From Spirochaetales bacterium (lineage in GTDB: Bacteria; Spirochaetota; Leptospiria; Leptospirales; Leptonemataceae): a stretch of 64,000 nucleotides of DNA. Made by a program: the position numbers and the translations under genes. Shown in pieces: positions 48,827 to 57,064 of the stretch. Where the stretch lies: assembly GCA_015075425.1 (NCBI GenBank), contig JABTUL010000001.1, positions 1,984,001 to 2,048,000 of the forward strand, given 5' to 3'. How positions within the stretch are numbered: the stretch's first letter is position 1; every line of letters starts with the position of its first letter. A model generated the notes under the pieces. That model saw nothing but the letters and a program-made list of their open reading frames with translations, was not told the origin of the DNA and did not search any database.

Positions 48827-49531
48827 TCACTCGTCCCGCGAGCCCATGAGCAGCCGCAGAGCAAAATAGACCAGCTGTGCGAGAGCGGCCAGAGCAGCAG
48901 CCACATAGGTCCAGGCAGCTGCATTAAGCACTTCATTGACGGCAACGGTCTCATCTCTTGAGGCCATGCCCATTTTTTGCAGAATTTCTTTAGCGCGACG
49001 TGAGGCATCCAGCTCAACCGGGACCGTGATCAACTGGAAAACGACAACGATGCTGAAAAGGACCACTCCGGCCGCGGCAATGTACCAGCCCAGAGGACCC
49101 ATGAACATCATCAGCAGAAAGCCGGCCATGATCAGGATGGTGCTGATTTTGGAGCTGAACGATGCCATGGGAACGACGGCACTGCGGAAGGCAAGCATGG
49201 GGTAGCGCACTTGATCCTGAATGGCATGACCTGCTTCATGGGCAGCAACTCCGGCGGCAGCGATGCTGTTGGAACTGAAAGTATCATCGGAGAGGCGCAG
49301 CGTCTTGGAAGAAGGATCATAATGGTCCGTCAGAGAACCCGGTACATGCTCAACCTTTACACTGGCAAGGCCTGCCTGGTTCAAAATCCGCCGGGCAATC
49401 TCCGCTCCGGTATAGCCGTAGCTGTTGCGGAACCCAGCCCACTTCTTAAAGGACGAATTCACCCGGTAGCTGGCCCACATGCTCAGTAGAAAAAAAGGCA
49501 TCACAAGAATGAAGTACAAGGGATCGAACAT
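48827..49531 (-). CDS. YugP-type membrane zinc metallopeptidase
   Basis: A 234-residue protein of the Zn_peptidase_2 (YugP) family. An N-terminal helix (about 5-22) is followed by the catalytic motif AAHEAGHAIQDQ (about 97-108, HExxH) and three more membrane helices (about 120-145, 150-175, 205-228). The conserved SYGYTGAEIARRIL and DHYDPSSKTLRLS blocks are present. Its substrates are unknown. I chose ATG 49531, with AGGAGGAA upstream; the longer frame from 49585 has no support. It is divergent from glpD, and together they define a 121-nt shared intergenic region. Confidence 0.92.
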   Translation of the reverse strand: MFDPLYFILVMPFFLLSMWASYRVNSSFKKWAGFRNSYGYTGAEIARRILNQAGLASVKVEHVPGSLTDHYDPSSKTLRLSDDTFSSNSIAAAGVAAHEAGHAIQDQVRYPMLAFRSAVVPMASFSSKISTILIMAGFLLMMFMGPLGWYIAAAGVVLFSIVVVFQLITVPVELDASRRAKEILQKMGMASRDETVAVNEVLNAAAWTYVAAALAALAQLVYFALRLLMGSRDE

Positions 49532-49617
49532 GGTTCCTCCTGAAAAATTGCAGGAATAAAAATAAGAAACAGGGGAATCGGCCACCCTTTTTAGTTCCGA
49601 TGGACTTTAAAATTGTG

Positions 49618-49652
49618 TTGACATGGCGTCATTTCAGTGACATGATGTCACT
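49618..49652 (+). promoter_or_regulatory. glpD promoter with two tandem TGACAT..GTCA palindromes
   Basis: The -35 box TTGACA (49618-49623) lies 35 nt before the glpD ATG. Two related 13-mers, TGACATGGCGTCA (49619-49631) and TGACATGATGTCA (49638-49650), are spaced 19 bp apart. The second is the core of a perfect inverted repeat AGTGACAT-G-ATGTCACT (49636-49652) that abuts the ATG. The first covers the -35 and the second the -10 region (CATGAT), the geometry of a repressor operator. No ribosome binding site lies between the repeat and the ATG. Confidence 0.65.
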
Positions 49653-51245
49653 ATGCAAACTGCAACCCGCCGCCGCACCCGTAGCGCCAGAACCACGGCC
49701 CGGCAAAATTACGACCTGTGCATCATAGGGGGAGGCATCAGCGGGGCCTGCCTGCTCCGCGATGCAGCCCTGCGCGGGCTTAAAGCGATTTTGCTCGAAA
49801 AAAACGACTTTGCTTCCGGAACCACGCAGGCTACATCCAGGCTCATCCATGGTGGCTTGCGCTATCTCAAGCAGGGTCGGTTGGGTCTGGTGCGCGAAAG
49901 CCTGCGAGAACGCCGCATACTGGCGCGGATTGCCGCGCATGCTCTCCGACCCGCCCGGTTTTTGGTACCCGTGGGTGAAGGACCCACCTGGCCTCTAAGA
50001 CTGGGCCTTACGCTGTACGATTTTTTGAGCCTGGACCGGAACAGACATGTTCCCGAGTCCAACCACATCCAGGCTCACCAGAGATTGAAAGCAGAGCGCC
50101 TGCCCGGATCCTGGAAAGCAATTTTTTCTTACCACGACTATGCCAATACCAATCCCGAATGGCTCACTGTGGAGATGATCCTCGATGCCGAACGGCATGG
50201 AGCCGTCGCGCATAACTATACTCCGGTAGAAGCTCTGGAAAGGAAAGACGAAGCCTACAGTGTTCAGTACAGGGGAGAGGACGGAGAGCGGGCCACCATT
50301 CAGGCGAGCATGGTCATCAATGCTGCCGGGCCCTGGGCTGACCTGATCGAAGGAAAGCTGGCTAAAAAACCGACCGCTCAACTCACGCGATCCCGGGGCA
50401 TCCACATCGTCACCCGTCCCGTGGGTCCGGGTGACGCATACCTGGCTCTCTTACAAAAGAATGGCAAGCATTTCTTTGTTCTGCCCTGGCGGGGCTGCTC
50501 GATTATCGGAACGACGGATACTGCCTACCGGGGAGATCCTGACCGCTTTGCCGTCCTGGAAGAAGATATTGCTGAAGTTTTACAAACAGTCAATGAACTG
50601 TGGCCCGACTCCCGTTTGGCCCGTACTGACGTTCTTTACTATTACGGAGGAATGCGACCCCTTCTTGCCGGCGAAGAAAGCAGCGTATCTACCTATGAAA
50701 GCTCTCGCAAAAGCGAGGTGATTGATCTGGCCACTCAGGGATTTCCCCATTTTTACACCGTCGTCGGGGGCAAGTACACTACATCCAGACACCTGGCAGA
50801 AAAGGCCATCGATCTGGCCTTACAGAAGAGTAAAAAGAAAGCGCGCGACTGCCGGACAGCGGAGACGCTTTTACCCGGCGCCCTTGCCTTCCGCGAAGAA
50901 TGGTTGAGCGGCATCAAAGACCGCAGCACTGCCCTTATCCTCTACGGACGGTATGGTTCACTGGCCCGTGAAATCCTGCTGACGGCCGGACCGGATGAAA
51001 TATACACCGGGCGCAATGGTGAGTCTTACACAGCAAAAGAATTTCTCTTCCATGTCCGGCACACCCATGGAAAGACCCTTTCAGATCTTTATCTACGCCG
51101 CACGGGAATGGGAACCACCGGCCTTCCCGATGCGACAACCAACAGGGCCATTGCACGCCTCGTGGGTCAGGAACTGGGCTGGTCCAGGGAAGAACAGAAT
51201 CGGCAAATCAGGGAACTGGAACAACACTACAAACTGTGCAGATGA
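49653..51245 (+). CDS. glpD: Glycerol-3-phosphate dehydrogenase (FAD-dependent)
   Basis: A 530-residue GlpD that oxidises glycerol-3-phosphate to dihydroxyacetone phosphate and passes electrons to the quinone pool at the inner membrane. The N terminus is basic (RRRTRSARTTARQ), followed by the FAD-binding IIGGGISGACLLRDAALRGL, then TSRLIHGGLRYLKQG, and later FVLPWRGCSIIGTTDTAYRGD and the FYTVVGGKYTTSRHLAE dinucleotide-fold end. No ribosome binding site is seen, and a palindromic operator touches the ATG. The enzyme would link glycerol or lipid breakdown to the menaquinone made through mqnA. The last 19 nt overlap the convergent GHKL gene. Confidence 0.95.
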   Translation: MQTATRRRTRSARTTARQNYDLCIIGGGISGACLLRDAALRGLKAILLEKNDFASGTTQATSRLIHGGLRYLKQGRLGLVRESLRERRILARIAAHALRPARFLVPVGEGPTWPLRLGLTLYDFLSLDRNRHVPESNHIQAHQRLKAERLPGSWKAIFSYHDYANTNPEWLTVEMILDAERHGAVAHNYTPVEALERKDEAYSVQYRGEDGERATIQASMVINAAGPWADLIEGKLAKKPTAQLTRSRGIHIVTRPVGPGDAYLALLQKNGKHFFVLPWRGCSIIGTTDTAYRGDPDRFAVLEEDIAEVLQTVNELWPDSRLARTDVLYYYGGMRPLLAGEESSVSTYESSRKSEVIDLATQGFPHFYTVVGGKYTTSRHLAEKAIDLALQKSKKKARDCRTAETLLPGALAFREEWLSGIKDRSTALILYGRYGSLAREILLTAGPDEIYTGRNGESYTAKEFLFHVRHTHGKTLSDLYLRRTGMGTTGLPDATTNRAIARLVGQELGWSREEQNRQIRELEQHYKLCR

Positions 51246-51865
51246 CGCTCACGGATGGGAATGTAATTCTGGTTGAGCGGAAATTCCACCCGGGCAATCG
51301 TCCTTGATTCTTTGCGAAACACCCGAAAATTGGAGGGGTTGAATCCAGATTCCCGAATGAGAAAAACAATCATGGCCAGGCCCAGGCCCTGCCCTTCTGT
51401 ATCATCGCCATAGTTGGCGTAAAAGTCGGCAAGCTCCGTTGAGTTCATCGCCGTTCCCAGTTTCTGGCGGATGCGCGTCTCCTCAGCGGGAAAGAGTACC
51501 GTGTTATTCTCCACCAGCGTGATCAGGCGGTCGTTATCGTAATCAATATCCACACAGACTTTCAGGTCCAGCTCACGCAACGCTTCTTCATAGTCACGAC
51601 TGAGCGTAGCGTATTCTCCTTTGAAAGCGATGAGACCCTCTTCATACGAAGACATCTCTGTCAGAGAATAACCATTCTTAACAAAAAAGGCCCGCTTCTG
51701 ATTGGCCTTAACCGCATTGCCGATAAGTTCTAAAATTACCGTGGAAAGAGCGAAGGCCAGCCCTTCCCGTCCAACTCCACGCTCAACTTCCTCAAAAACC
51801 TCCAGCAGCCGCGTTCGAAAAGCAGAGTCAAGGATGCTCAACTCAAAATGGTTCTTTACAGCCAT
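51227..51865 (-). CDS. Orphan GHKL-type (histidine kinase-like) ATPase domain protein
   Basis: A 212-residue protein that looks like an isolated HATPase_c domain. LSTVILELIGNAVKANQKR is the N box, ITLVENNT takes the place of the usual DxGxG (G1) box, and DDTEGQGLGLAMIVFLIRE is the G2/GLGL box. No histidine phosphoacceptor or receiver domain is present. Such single-domain proteins can be anti-sigma-factor-like kinases or diverged sensors. The G1 change (Glu-Asn-Asn for Asp-x-Gly) makes ATP binding uncertain. It is convergent with glpD (19-nt overlap) and divergent from mtnA. Confidence 0.75.
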   Translation of the reverse strand: MAVKNHFELSILDSAFRTRLLEVFEEVERGVGREGLAFALSTVILELIGNAVKANQKRAFFVKNGYSLTEMSSYEEGLIAFKGEYATLSRDYEEALRELDLKVCVDIDYDNDRLITLVENNTVLFPAEETRIRQKLGTAMNSTELADFYANYGDDTEGQGLGLAMIVFLIRESGFNPSNFRVFRKESRTIARVEFPLNQNYIPIRERHLHSL

Positions 51866-51907
51866 GCCAGGCTACAATTACCGTCGCCGCACGGTTTATC
51901 AATAAAA

Positions 51908-52933
51908 ATGCGATCTTTTCTTCCCATCGAAGGCATGGCCATACGCTGGCAGAGTCAGCTGGAAATCCTGGACCAGCGCGAACTGCCGCTCCGGGAAGAC
52001 TGGATTCGGATTGACAGTCCAGCCGATATGGTGGTCGCCATCAAAGAGCTGGCCATCCGCGGAGCACCACTGATTGGCGTGGGGGCAGCACTTGCACTGG
52101 CGCAGGAAGCACAGCAAAATTTCGATACACTGAGACTATCGTCCATGGCTCAGGATTTGCGCCAGGCCAGGCCCACGGCTGTTAATCTCATGAATGCCAT
52201 GGACCGGCTGCTCACAACGCTTGCTTCCGGAGCGGATCAGCAGACGTTTCTTAATGCTGCCTTCTCCATTTACCGGGAGGATATTGAACTTTGCGAACAA
52301 ATAGCCGCTCATGGTGCAAATCTTTTGGCCGGCAAAAGCCGCCTTCTTACCCATTGCAATACTGGCAGTCTGGCAACGGCCGGAGTGGGCACGGCCCTCG
52401 GTATCATTCGCGCCGCTCATAAAAAACTCCCCTGCCATATCTATGTCGATGAAACCCGTCCGCTCCTCCAGGGGGCACGCCTTACCGCTTATGAGTTGCA
52501 TAAGGATGGTATTCCGGCAACTTTGATTTGCGACAATATGGCGGCTTCGCTCATGCGTGCCGGAGAAATTCAGGCCATCCTTGTGGGAGCCGATCGCATT
52601 GCCCGCAATGGCGACTTTGCCAATAAGACCGGCACCTACAGCCTGGCCGTGCTCGCGCAGTACCACAACATTCCCTTTATAGTCGCAGCACCGCGCACCA
52701 CTCTGGATCTTGCCTGCCCGGATGGAGCGGCCATTCCTATAGAAGAACGCCGCGCCGCAGAAATCCATGGCGTTGATTCTGGTAGCTATCGCCTCCGCTG
52801 GAGTCCGGCGATTCCCGTTTACAATCCGGCCTTTGACGTTACCCCGGCTGATCTGGTCAGTGCTCTTGTGCTCGATACCGGAGTTTACACCAGAGAAGAT
52901 TTACTTTCCGGCCGACTGTCACAAATCCGCTGA
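51908..52933 (+). CDS. mtnA: S-methyl-5-thioribose-1-phosphate isomerase
   Basis: A 341-residue MtnA of the eIF2B-like fold. It converts methylthioribose-1-phosphate to methylthioribulose-1-phosphate in methionine salvage. The active-site Cys lies in THCNTGSLATAGVGTALG, the catalytic Asp in LVGADRIARNGDFANKTGTY, and the N-terminal AIKELAIRGAPLIGVGAA is typical. I chose ATG 51908; an ATG at 51935 and the longer frame from 51848 are alternatives. A TACAAT -10-like box lies at 51873-51878. The last 49 nt overlap the convergent class II aldolase gene, whose family includes the next enzyme of the pathway (MtnB). Confidence 0.95.
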   Translation: MRSFLPIEGMAIRWQSQLEILDQRELPLREDWIRIDSPADMVVAIKELAIRGAPLIGVGAALALAQEAQQNFDTLRLSSMAQDLRQARPTAVNLMNAMDRLLTTLASGADQQTFLNAAFSIYREDIELCEQIAAHGANLLAGKSRLLTHCNTGSLATAGVGTALGIIRAAHKKLPCHIYVDETRPLLQGARLTAYELHKDGIPATLICDNMAASLMRAGEIQAILVGADRIARNGDFANKTGTYSLAVLAQYHNIPFIVAAPRTTLDLACPDGAAIPIEERRAAEIHGVDSGSYRLRWSPAIPVYNPAFDVTPADLVSALVLDTGVYTREDLLSGRLSQIR

Positions 52934-53595
52934 TCCCGGCCGCCGAGTATCATCCGCGCCCGTACCAGCGCGTTTAAGAGACGCGAGCCGGCTTCCTGGG
53001 CTGTTTCACCAAAAGAAACTATGCCATCTTCGTGCCCGCCCATAGAAAAGATACGCTCCTCCGGCAGGTTCGTTTCACGATAGAGCCGCCGAACCTCCTG
53101 CGCCATTGCCGGAGTTCCGTAGGGCACGCTGGCTCTGGATGTGGCCATGGAAAGTTCAGCGGAAAGCGGCCAGATCAATCGGGCATGACCGTGAAACACA
53201 AAACGAATTCTACTATCAAGATCGTATACGGTCCCGTGCGTCATGCTCTCTGAAGAAGGAAGGGACGGCCCGCCGGAGCGCACCTGGTTCTTATTTGTAT
53301 CGTAAGAATCAATGACACAGAAGTGTTCGGCAGCAGTACAGGCAAGGCCCCCTGTCTGCGTTCCCGTAATTACAAATCTGCGTTCGCCACGCTCTGCCTG
53401 GTACGGAGGCAGTCTCGCGCTCACGTTGCCATAGCCAGCTTCATCATAGAGCCCGGCCTCCTGGCCGATCAGGGTGAGTTCACGCAAAACGGCCCGCCAG
53501 GCCATGAGCTCAAGAAGGAGATCGCGGGGTGCCTTTAATGGACCGGGAAAGTGTTCATACTGGAACTTGATTACACCTTCCTGAGCTTCCTGCAT
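52885..53595 (-). CDS. Class II aldolase/adducin family protein
   Basis: A 236-residue zinc-dependent class II aldolase family member. PSSESMTHGTVYDLDSRIR carries the acid residue and VFHGHARLIWP the HxH zinc ligands; a third His is in SMGGHEDGI. Family members include fuculose-phosphate aldolase and methylthioribulose-1-phosphate dehydratase (MtnB). Convergence with mtnA makes MtnB attractive, but the gene is translationally linked to the fatty-acid operon, 2 nt after the PTPS-like gene, so another substrate is possible. The last 49 nt overlap mtnA. Confidence 0.85.
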   Translation of the reverse strand: MQEAQEGVIKFQYEHFPGPLKAPRDLLLELMAWRAVLRELTLIGQEAGLYDEAGYGNVSARLPPYQAERGERRFVITGTQTGGLACTAAEHFCVIDSYDTNKNQVRSGGPSLPSSESMTHGTVYDLDSRIRFVFHGHARLIWPLSAELSMATSRASVPYGTPAMAQEVRRLYRETNLPEERIFSMGGHEDGIVSFGETAQEAGSRLLNALVRARMILGGRDQRICDSRPESKSSLV

Positions 53596-53597
53596 AC

Positions 53598-54062
53598 TTA
53601 GCCTGGATCGGGATAGAATATGGCCACGTTCCCCGGACCTTCATGCACGCGAACCTCGATCATCCTTCCCTCGCTCTGCCTCACACTCTCCTTGAGACCG
53701 GCATAAAACCAGCGGGCAATGTTCTCGGCAGTGGGATTCACGGATGCAAATTCTGGCAGATCATTCACACAACAGTGTCCAATACGACGAAGAAGCATGT
53801 TTAACCGTTCATGGAGCGGCACAAAATCCAGAGCAATGCCAGAATCTGTAAGACCACCATCCAGACGCCCGAGTAAAATTTCCACCTTCCAGGTATGCCC
53901 GTGCACTGGCTCATCGGAACCATCCGGGAAGTAAGCCCGCAAAAAATGCGCCGAATGAAATACTCCCTCCACACAGACAGCAAACCGGCCGCCGGCTGCA
54001 AAAGGAGGAAAATCAGCGCCAGCGTTTGAAGATAAGGCAGCCATTGACATCGCCAAAGCCAA
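53598..54062 (-). CDS. 6-pyruvoyl-tetrahydropterin synthase / QueD-like protein
   Basis: A 154-residue PTPS-fold protein. FHSAHFLRAYFPDG and EPVHGHTWKVEI carry the three zinc-binding His, and NPTAENIARWFY and the C-terminal VRVHEGPGNVAIFY match the QueD/PTPS family, which makes carboxytetrahydropterin for queuosine or pyruvoyltetrahydropterin. The longest start (ATG 54062) overlaps fabF by 50 nt and has no ribosome binding site. ATG 54047 or 54041 is equally possible. Its place at the end of a fatty-acid operon is unusual, and no other queuosine gene is in the window. Confidence 0.85.
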   Translation of the reverse strand: MALAMSMAALSSNAGADFPPFAAGGRFAVCVEGVFHSAHFLRAYFPDGSDEPVHGHTWKVEILLGRLDGGLTDSGIALDFVPLHERLNMLLRRIGHCCVNDLPEFASVNPTAENIARWFYAGLKESVRQSEGRMIEVRVHEGPGNVAIFYPDPG

Positions 54063-55278
54063 ACGAAGATTTTGCCAGAATTTCTACATCCAGCTCCATA
54101 GCTTTCTGCACAATACTGCCCGCATAAGGTAAAATCTCCGGGTGTAAATCCTCACAATTGATTGAGGGATGCAAAAATCCTTTATAAATCTGAAGAACTG
54201 CGGCAACACACTCCAGTCCCCCGGCTGCCCCGAGGCCATGGCCAATCATGGACTTGGTGGAATTCACCAGTGGAAAGGCATCCGGACCACGGTCGAGAGC
54301 CCGACTCCAGTTATTGATCTCGACGGGGTCAGCAAATGTGGCCGTTAGATGGCCATTGATGGCGGTAATATCCGCAGCCTGAATACGAGACCGCTCCAGA
54401 GCCGCTTTCACGCAACGCTGCACCCCAACAGGATTGGGTGCAGTCATGCTACCGCCCTGGCGATGGCCGCCGCAATTGAGGGCTCCGCCCAGGATCTCCG
54501 CATAGATGCGGGCACCCCTTTTTTCTGCTGATTCCAGACTTTCCACCAGAAGAAAGCCCGCGCCCGATCCAGGAATAAAACCGGCTGCCGAGGCGGACAT
54601 AGGCCTCGATGCTTTTTGTGGCTCCGCATTGCTGCTTGAGTTGAGTACACGCATGGAATCGAAACCGGCCCAGCTGTACAGACTCGCTCCGTCAGCACCG
54701 CCGGCTACCATGCGTTCGGCAAGACCGACTTCAATGCGCTCACAGGCCATGATGATCGCCTCTGTGCCCGTAGTACATGCCGATGAATTCGTGGTCACCT
54801 GATTGCCTAAGGCCAGAAGGCCGGAGAGCTTAGCCGACGTTGCGCTGGCCATGGTCTGTTCCACAATCGTAGAACCCAGACGGCGCACTTTACCAGCATC
54901 GACGCGTGGAATCACACTGGCTATCGTATCCATTCCTGTTGCTCCCGTCCCGATTACGGCACCGGCGTCCCAATCCGGCTCTCCGTCGGCCGGAGCCACG
55001 GGAAGACCGGCATCCTTCCAGGCATCCACGGCAGCGATGCCCGCGTAAATCATGGATTCATTCATGGCCAGCAGTGACTCTTCATCAAAGTAGCGATTCT
55101 TAAGTTCTTCAACGCCCTGGGGAATGCCGCCTACCTGACAGGCAAAACCAAGCTCCTGCATACGCGGAATAAAACGAATGCCGCTTGTTCCGGCACGCAG
55201 GGCCTTTTCATAATCCTCCAGACCATGAGCATTGGGAGCGAGTATCCCGAGGCCTGTTACAACAATTCTGCGTTTCAT
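54013..55278 (-). CDS. fabF: Beta-ketoacyl-ACP synthase (FabF-like)
   Basis: A 421-residue condensing enzyme that elongates acyl-ACP with malonyl-ACP. The catalytic triad is present: Cys168 in TTNSSACTTG, His310 in INGHLTATFADP and His347 in SMIGHGLGAAGG. The first His motif is usually NAHGT, and here reads NGHLT, a small deviation. A good AGGAGA site precedes the ATG, one of the few strong ribosome binding sites in this operon. It sits between fabZ and the PTPS-like gene. Confidence 0.93.
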   Translation of the reverse strand: MKRRIVVTGLGILAPNAHGLEDYEKALRAGTSGIRFIPRMQELGFACQVGGIPQGVEELKNRYFDEESLLAMNESMIYAGIAAVDAWKDAGLPVAPADGEPDWDAGAVIGTGATGMDTIASVIPRVDAGKVRRLGSTIVEQTMASATSAKLSGLLALGNQVTTNSSACTTGTEAIIMACERIEVGLAERMVAGGADGASLYSWAGFDSMRVLNSSSNAEPQKASRPMSASAAGFIPGSGAGFLLVESLESAEKRGARIYAEILGGALNCGGHRQGGSMTAPNPVGVQRCVKAALERSRIQAADITAINGHLTATFADPVEINNWSRALDRGPDAFPLVNSTKSMIGHGLGAAGGLECVAAVLQIYKGFLHPSINCEDLHPEILPYAGSIVQKAMELDVEILAKSSFGFGDVNGCLIFKRWR

Positions 55279-55291
55279 ACATTCTCCTTTA

Positions 55292-55762
55292 TTAGCGCTG
55301 GATGGCTACACCGGACAGTGCTCCGGAAGCCACCAGGGTGCCGTCTTCAAGCTCCATATTGCAGAGCGATTTGAGCTTACCCCGCCGCAAGTACTCCTTT
55401 TCCCCGCTAACAATGAGAACGGTTTCCGGTAGCACCATCTGCGAAAATTCCATTTCGCATTCTGCAAAAACGGATAGCTGATTTAAGTCTTCATTCATAA
55501 GTATGAAATTGTAAACTCCGAGAGCAACGACGGCCGTCTGTGCCATAATTTCAATCAGGATCACACCGGGGGTAATGGGTCGTTCCGGGAAATGTCCCCG
55601 GTAAAACCAGGCCTCTGCCCCAGGAAGACGATAGCGCGCGCGGATACTGTCGGCATTCAGGCTGGTGATCTCATCGATGAAATGGAAGGGAGGCTTTTGT
55701 GGAATGAGCTGACGTACTCGCTCACGCGCGGCAGCATCGGCTTCAGCCATACATACCGCCAT
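55292..55762 (-). CDS. fabZ: 3-hydroxyacyl-ACP dehydratase (FabZ-like)
   Basis: A 156-residue hot-dog fold dehydratase. PPFHFIDEI begins the fold and GHFPERPITPGVILIEIMAQ carries the catalytic His and Glu. It removes water from 3-hydroxyacyl-ACP. The start overlaps the end of fabG by 20 nt (ATG 55762) or 8 nt (ATG 55750, also in frame), so translation is coupled. The operon also has a FabA-type dehydratase, so the two probably act on different chain lengths or at a branch to unsaturated products. Confidence 0.92.
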   Translation of the reverse strand: MAVCMAEADAAARERVRQLIPQKPPFHFIDEITSLNADSIRARYRLPGAEAWFYRGHFPERPITPGVILIEIMAQTAVVALGVYNFILMNEDLNQLSVFAECEMEFSQMVLPETVLIVSGEKEYLRRGKLKSLCNMELEDGTLVASGALSGVAIQR

Positions 55763-56468
55763 TCACATGGATTACGGAACCGGTTATGTAGCTACCGGAG
55801 GTTGCCAGAAACGTAACCACCTGAGCCACCTCATCCGGCAGACCCATGCGACCCAGAGGAATTCCTGATAGTATCTTTTCTTTATATTCCTCCGGGATGG
55901 CCGCTGTCATATCCGTATCAATGAATCCCGGTGCCACGCTATTCACCAGAATATTGTAGTCGGCCAGTTCCAGCGCAGCCGAACGGGTAAAGTTATCAAT
56001 GGCTGCTTTGGTCATTCCGTAAACGGATTGCGCTTTATTCCCCGTATGGCCTACAATACTTGATATATTGATGATGCGACCTTCTTTTCTGCGAATCATG
56101 AGGCGGGCCAGCTTCTTGCTCAGATACCAGACACTTTGCATATTGGCGGCCACGCTCTTTTGAAATTCCTCCACGCTGGCATTAAAGAGCGGATTGTCCA
56201 GCGCCACCCCGGCATTGTTCACCAGTACTTTTAGCTGGCCATCGTAGTCTTTTTTCAGAATTTCATAAAGCGCATCGCACCCTTCCACTGTGGCCACATC
56301 CGCTTGCACGGCCGCACTGCCCGGGAATTGCCCTGCCAGCCCTTCGGCTTCTTTTGCGCTGGAACGATAATTGATAAGCAGGCGAAATCCCGCCTCCCCC
56401 AGAGAACGGGCAATCGCTGCACCGATTCCGCGGCCTCCTCCGGTGATCAAACAGAGCGGCTGCATCAC
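55743..56468 (-). CDS. fabG: 3-oxoacyl-ACP reductase (FabG-like)
   Basis: A 241-residue short-chain dehydrogenase that reduces 3-oxoacyl-ACP with NADPH. The cofactor loop is TGGGRGIGAAIA, then NNAG, the catalytic Ser in INISSIVG and Tyr-Lys in YGMTK, and the C-terminal VIHVNGGMYG is typical of FabG. Its start overlaps the end of fabA by 4 nt and its end overlaps fabZ. Confidence 0.93.
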   Translation of the reverse strand: MMQPLCLITGGGRGIGAAIARSLGEAGFRLLINYRSSAKEAEGLAGQFPGSAAVQADVATVEGCDALYEILKKDYDGQLKVLVNNAGVALDNPLFNASVEEFQKSVAANMQSVWYLSKKLARLMIRRKEGRIINISSIVGHTGNKAQSVYGMTKAAIDNFTRSAALELADYNILVNSVAPGFIDTDMTAAIPEEYKEKILSGIPLGRMGLPDEVAQVVTFLATSGSYITGSVIHVNGGMYG

Positions 56469-57061
56469 ATGCCACCGCGCTCAAGAATTCCGCCCACGCT
56501 ATTGGCAGAACGATTGGGGTAGTCCGGATAGGCAATGCCGGTAAAAACGCCCACGCGTGCTCCATTGACTCTGTAGATTTGCTCCCCATCAACGGACAGC
56601 CGGCCATCTCCAATGGCTATCGCTGCACCCTGTTCCGGCATATAGGTAAAACGACGGATGTCAATTTCGTAGCGCACAACTTTGTTGAAAGGTCTGATCT
56701 GACCGATGAACTCCACCTCACTGCAACCCAGAGCTCGCCCGGAACCGGGCACACCACAGGTGCAAATGTAAAAGCCAATCATCTGCCAGATGGCATCCAC
56801 ACCAAGACACCCGGGCTGAACCGGATCGGCGGTGAAGTGACACTGGAAGAACCATTCGTCGGGTCTTACATCCTTTTCCGCAACGATCCGCCCTTTGCGC
56901 CCGTCTTTGCTCACTTCAAGCACCCGGTCCACCATCAGGAAAGGTGGAGCGGGCAAACGCGAAAATTCTGCTGGCGGATCCTGGACCAGAGTACCCCAGG
57001 CAAAACCCAGAAGCTCCTCTTTTGTGAAATGTTTGCGTTCCTGAAATTCTTGATACTTCAT
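56465..57061 (-). CDS. fabA: FabA-type 3-hydroxydecanoyl-ACP dehydratase
   Basis: A 198-residue hot-dog dehydratase of the FabA class: PPFLMVDRVLEVSKD, then WFFQCHFTADPVQPGCLGVD with the catalytic His and Asp, and LGCSEVEFIGQIRP. FabA dehydrates hydroxydecanoyl-ACP and can isomerise the product toward cis-unsaturated fatty acids, normally together with FabB. No FabB is seen here; the FabF-like synthase may take that role. It follows the enoyl reductase by 3 nt and overlaps fabG by 4 nt. Confidence 0.9.
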   Translation of the reverse strand: MKYQEFQERKHFTKEELLGFAWGTLVQDPPAEFSRLPAPPFLMVDRVLEVSKDGRKGRIVAEKDVRPDEWFFQCHFTADPVQPGCLGVDAIWQMIGFYICTCGVPGSGRALGCSEVEFIGQIRPFNKVVRYEIDIRRFTYMPEQGAAIAIGDGRLSVDGEQIYRVNGARVGVFTGIAYPDYPNRSANSVGGILERGGM

Positions 57062-57064
57062 ACC

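Noticed and set aside
51866-51907. Possible SAM or other riboswitch upstream of mtnA
   Set aside because: The gap is only about 42 nt and holds no conserved aptamer element.
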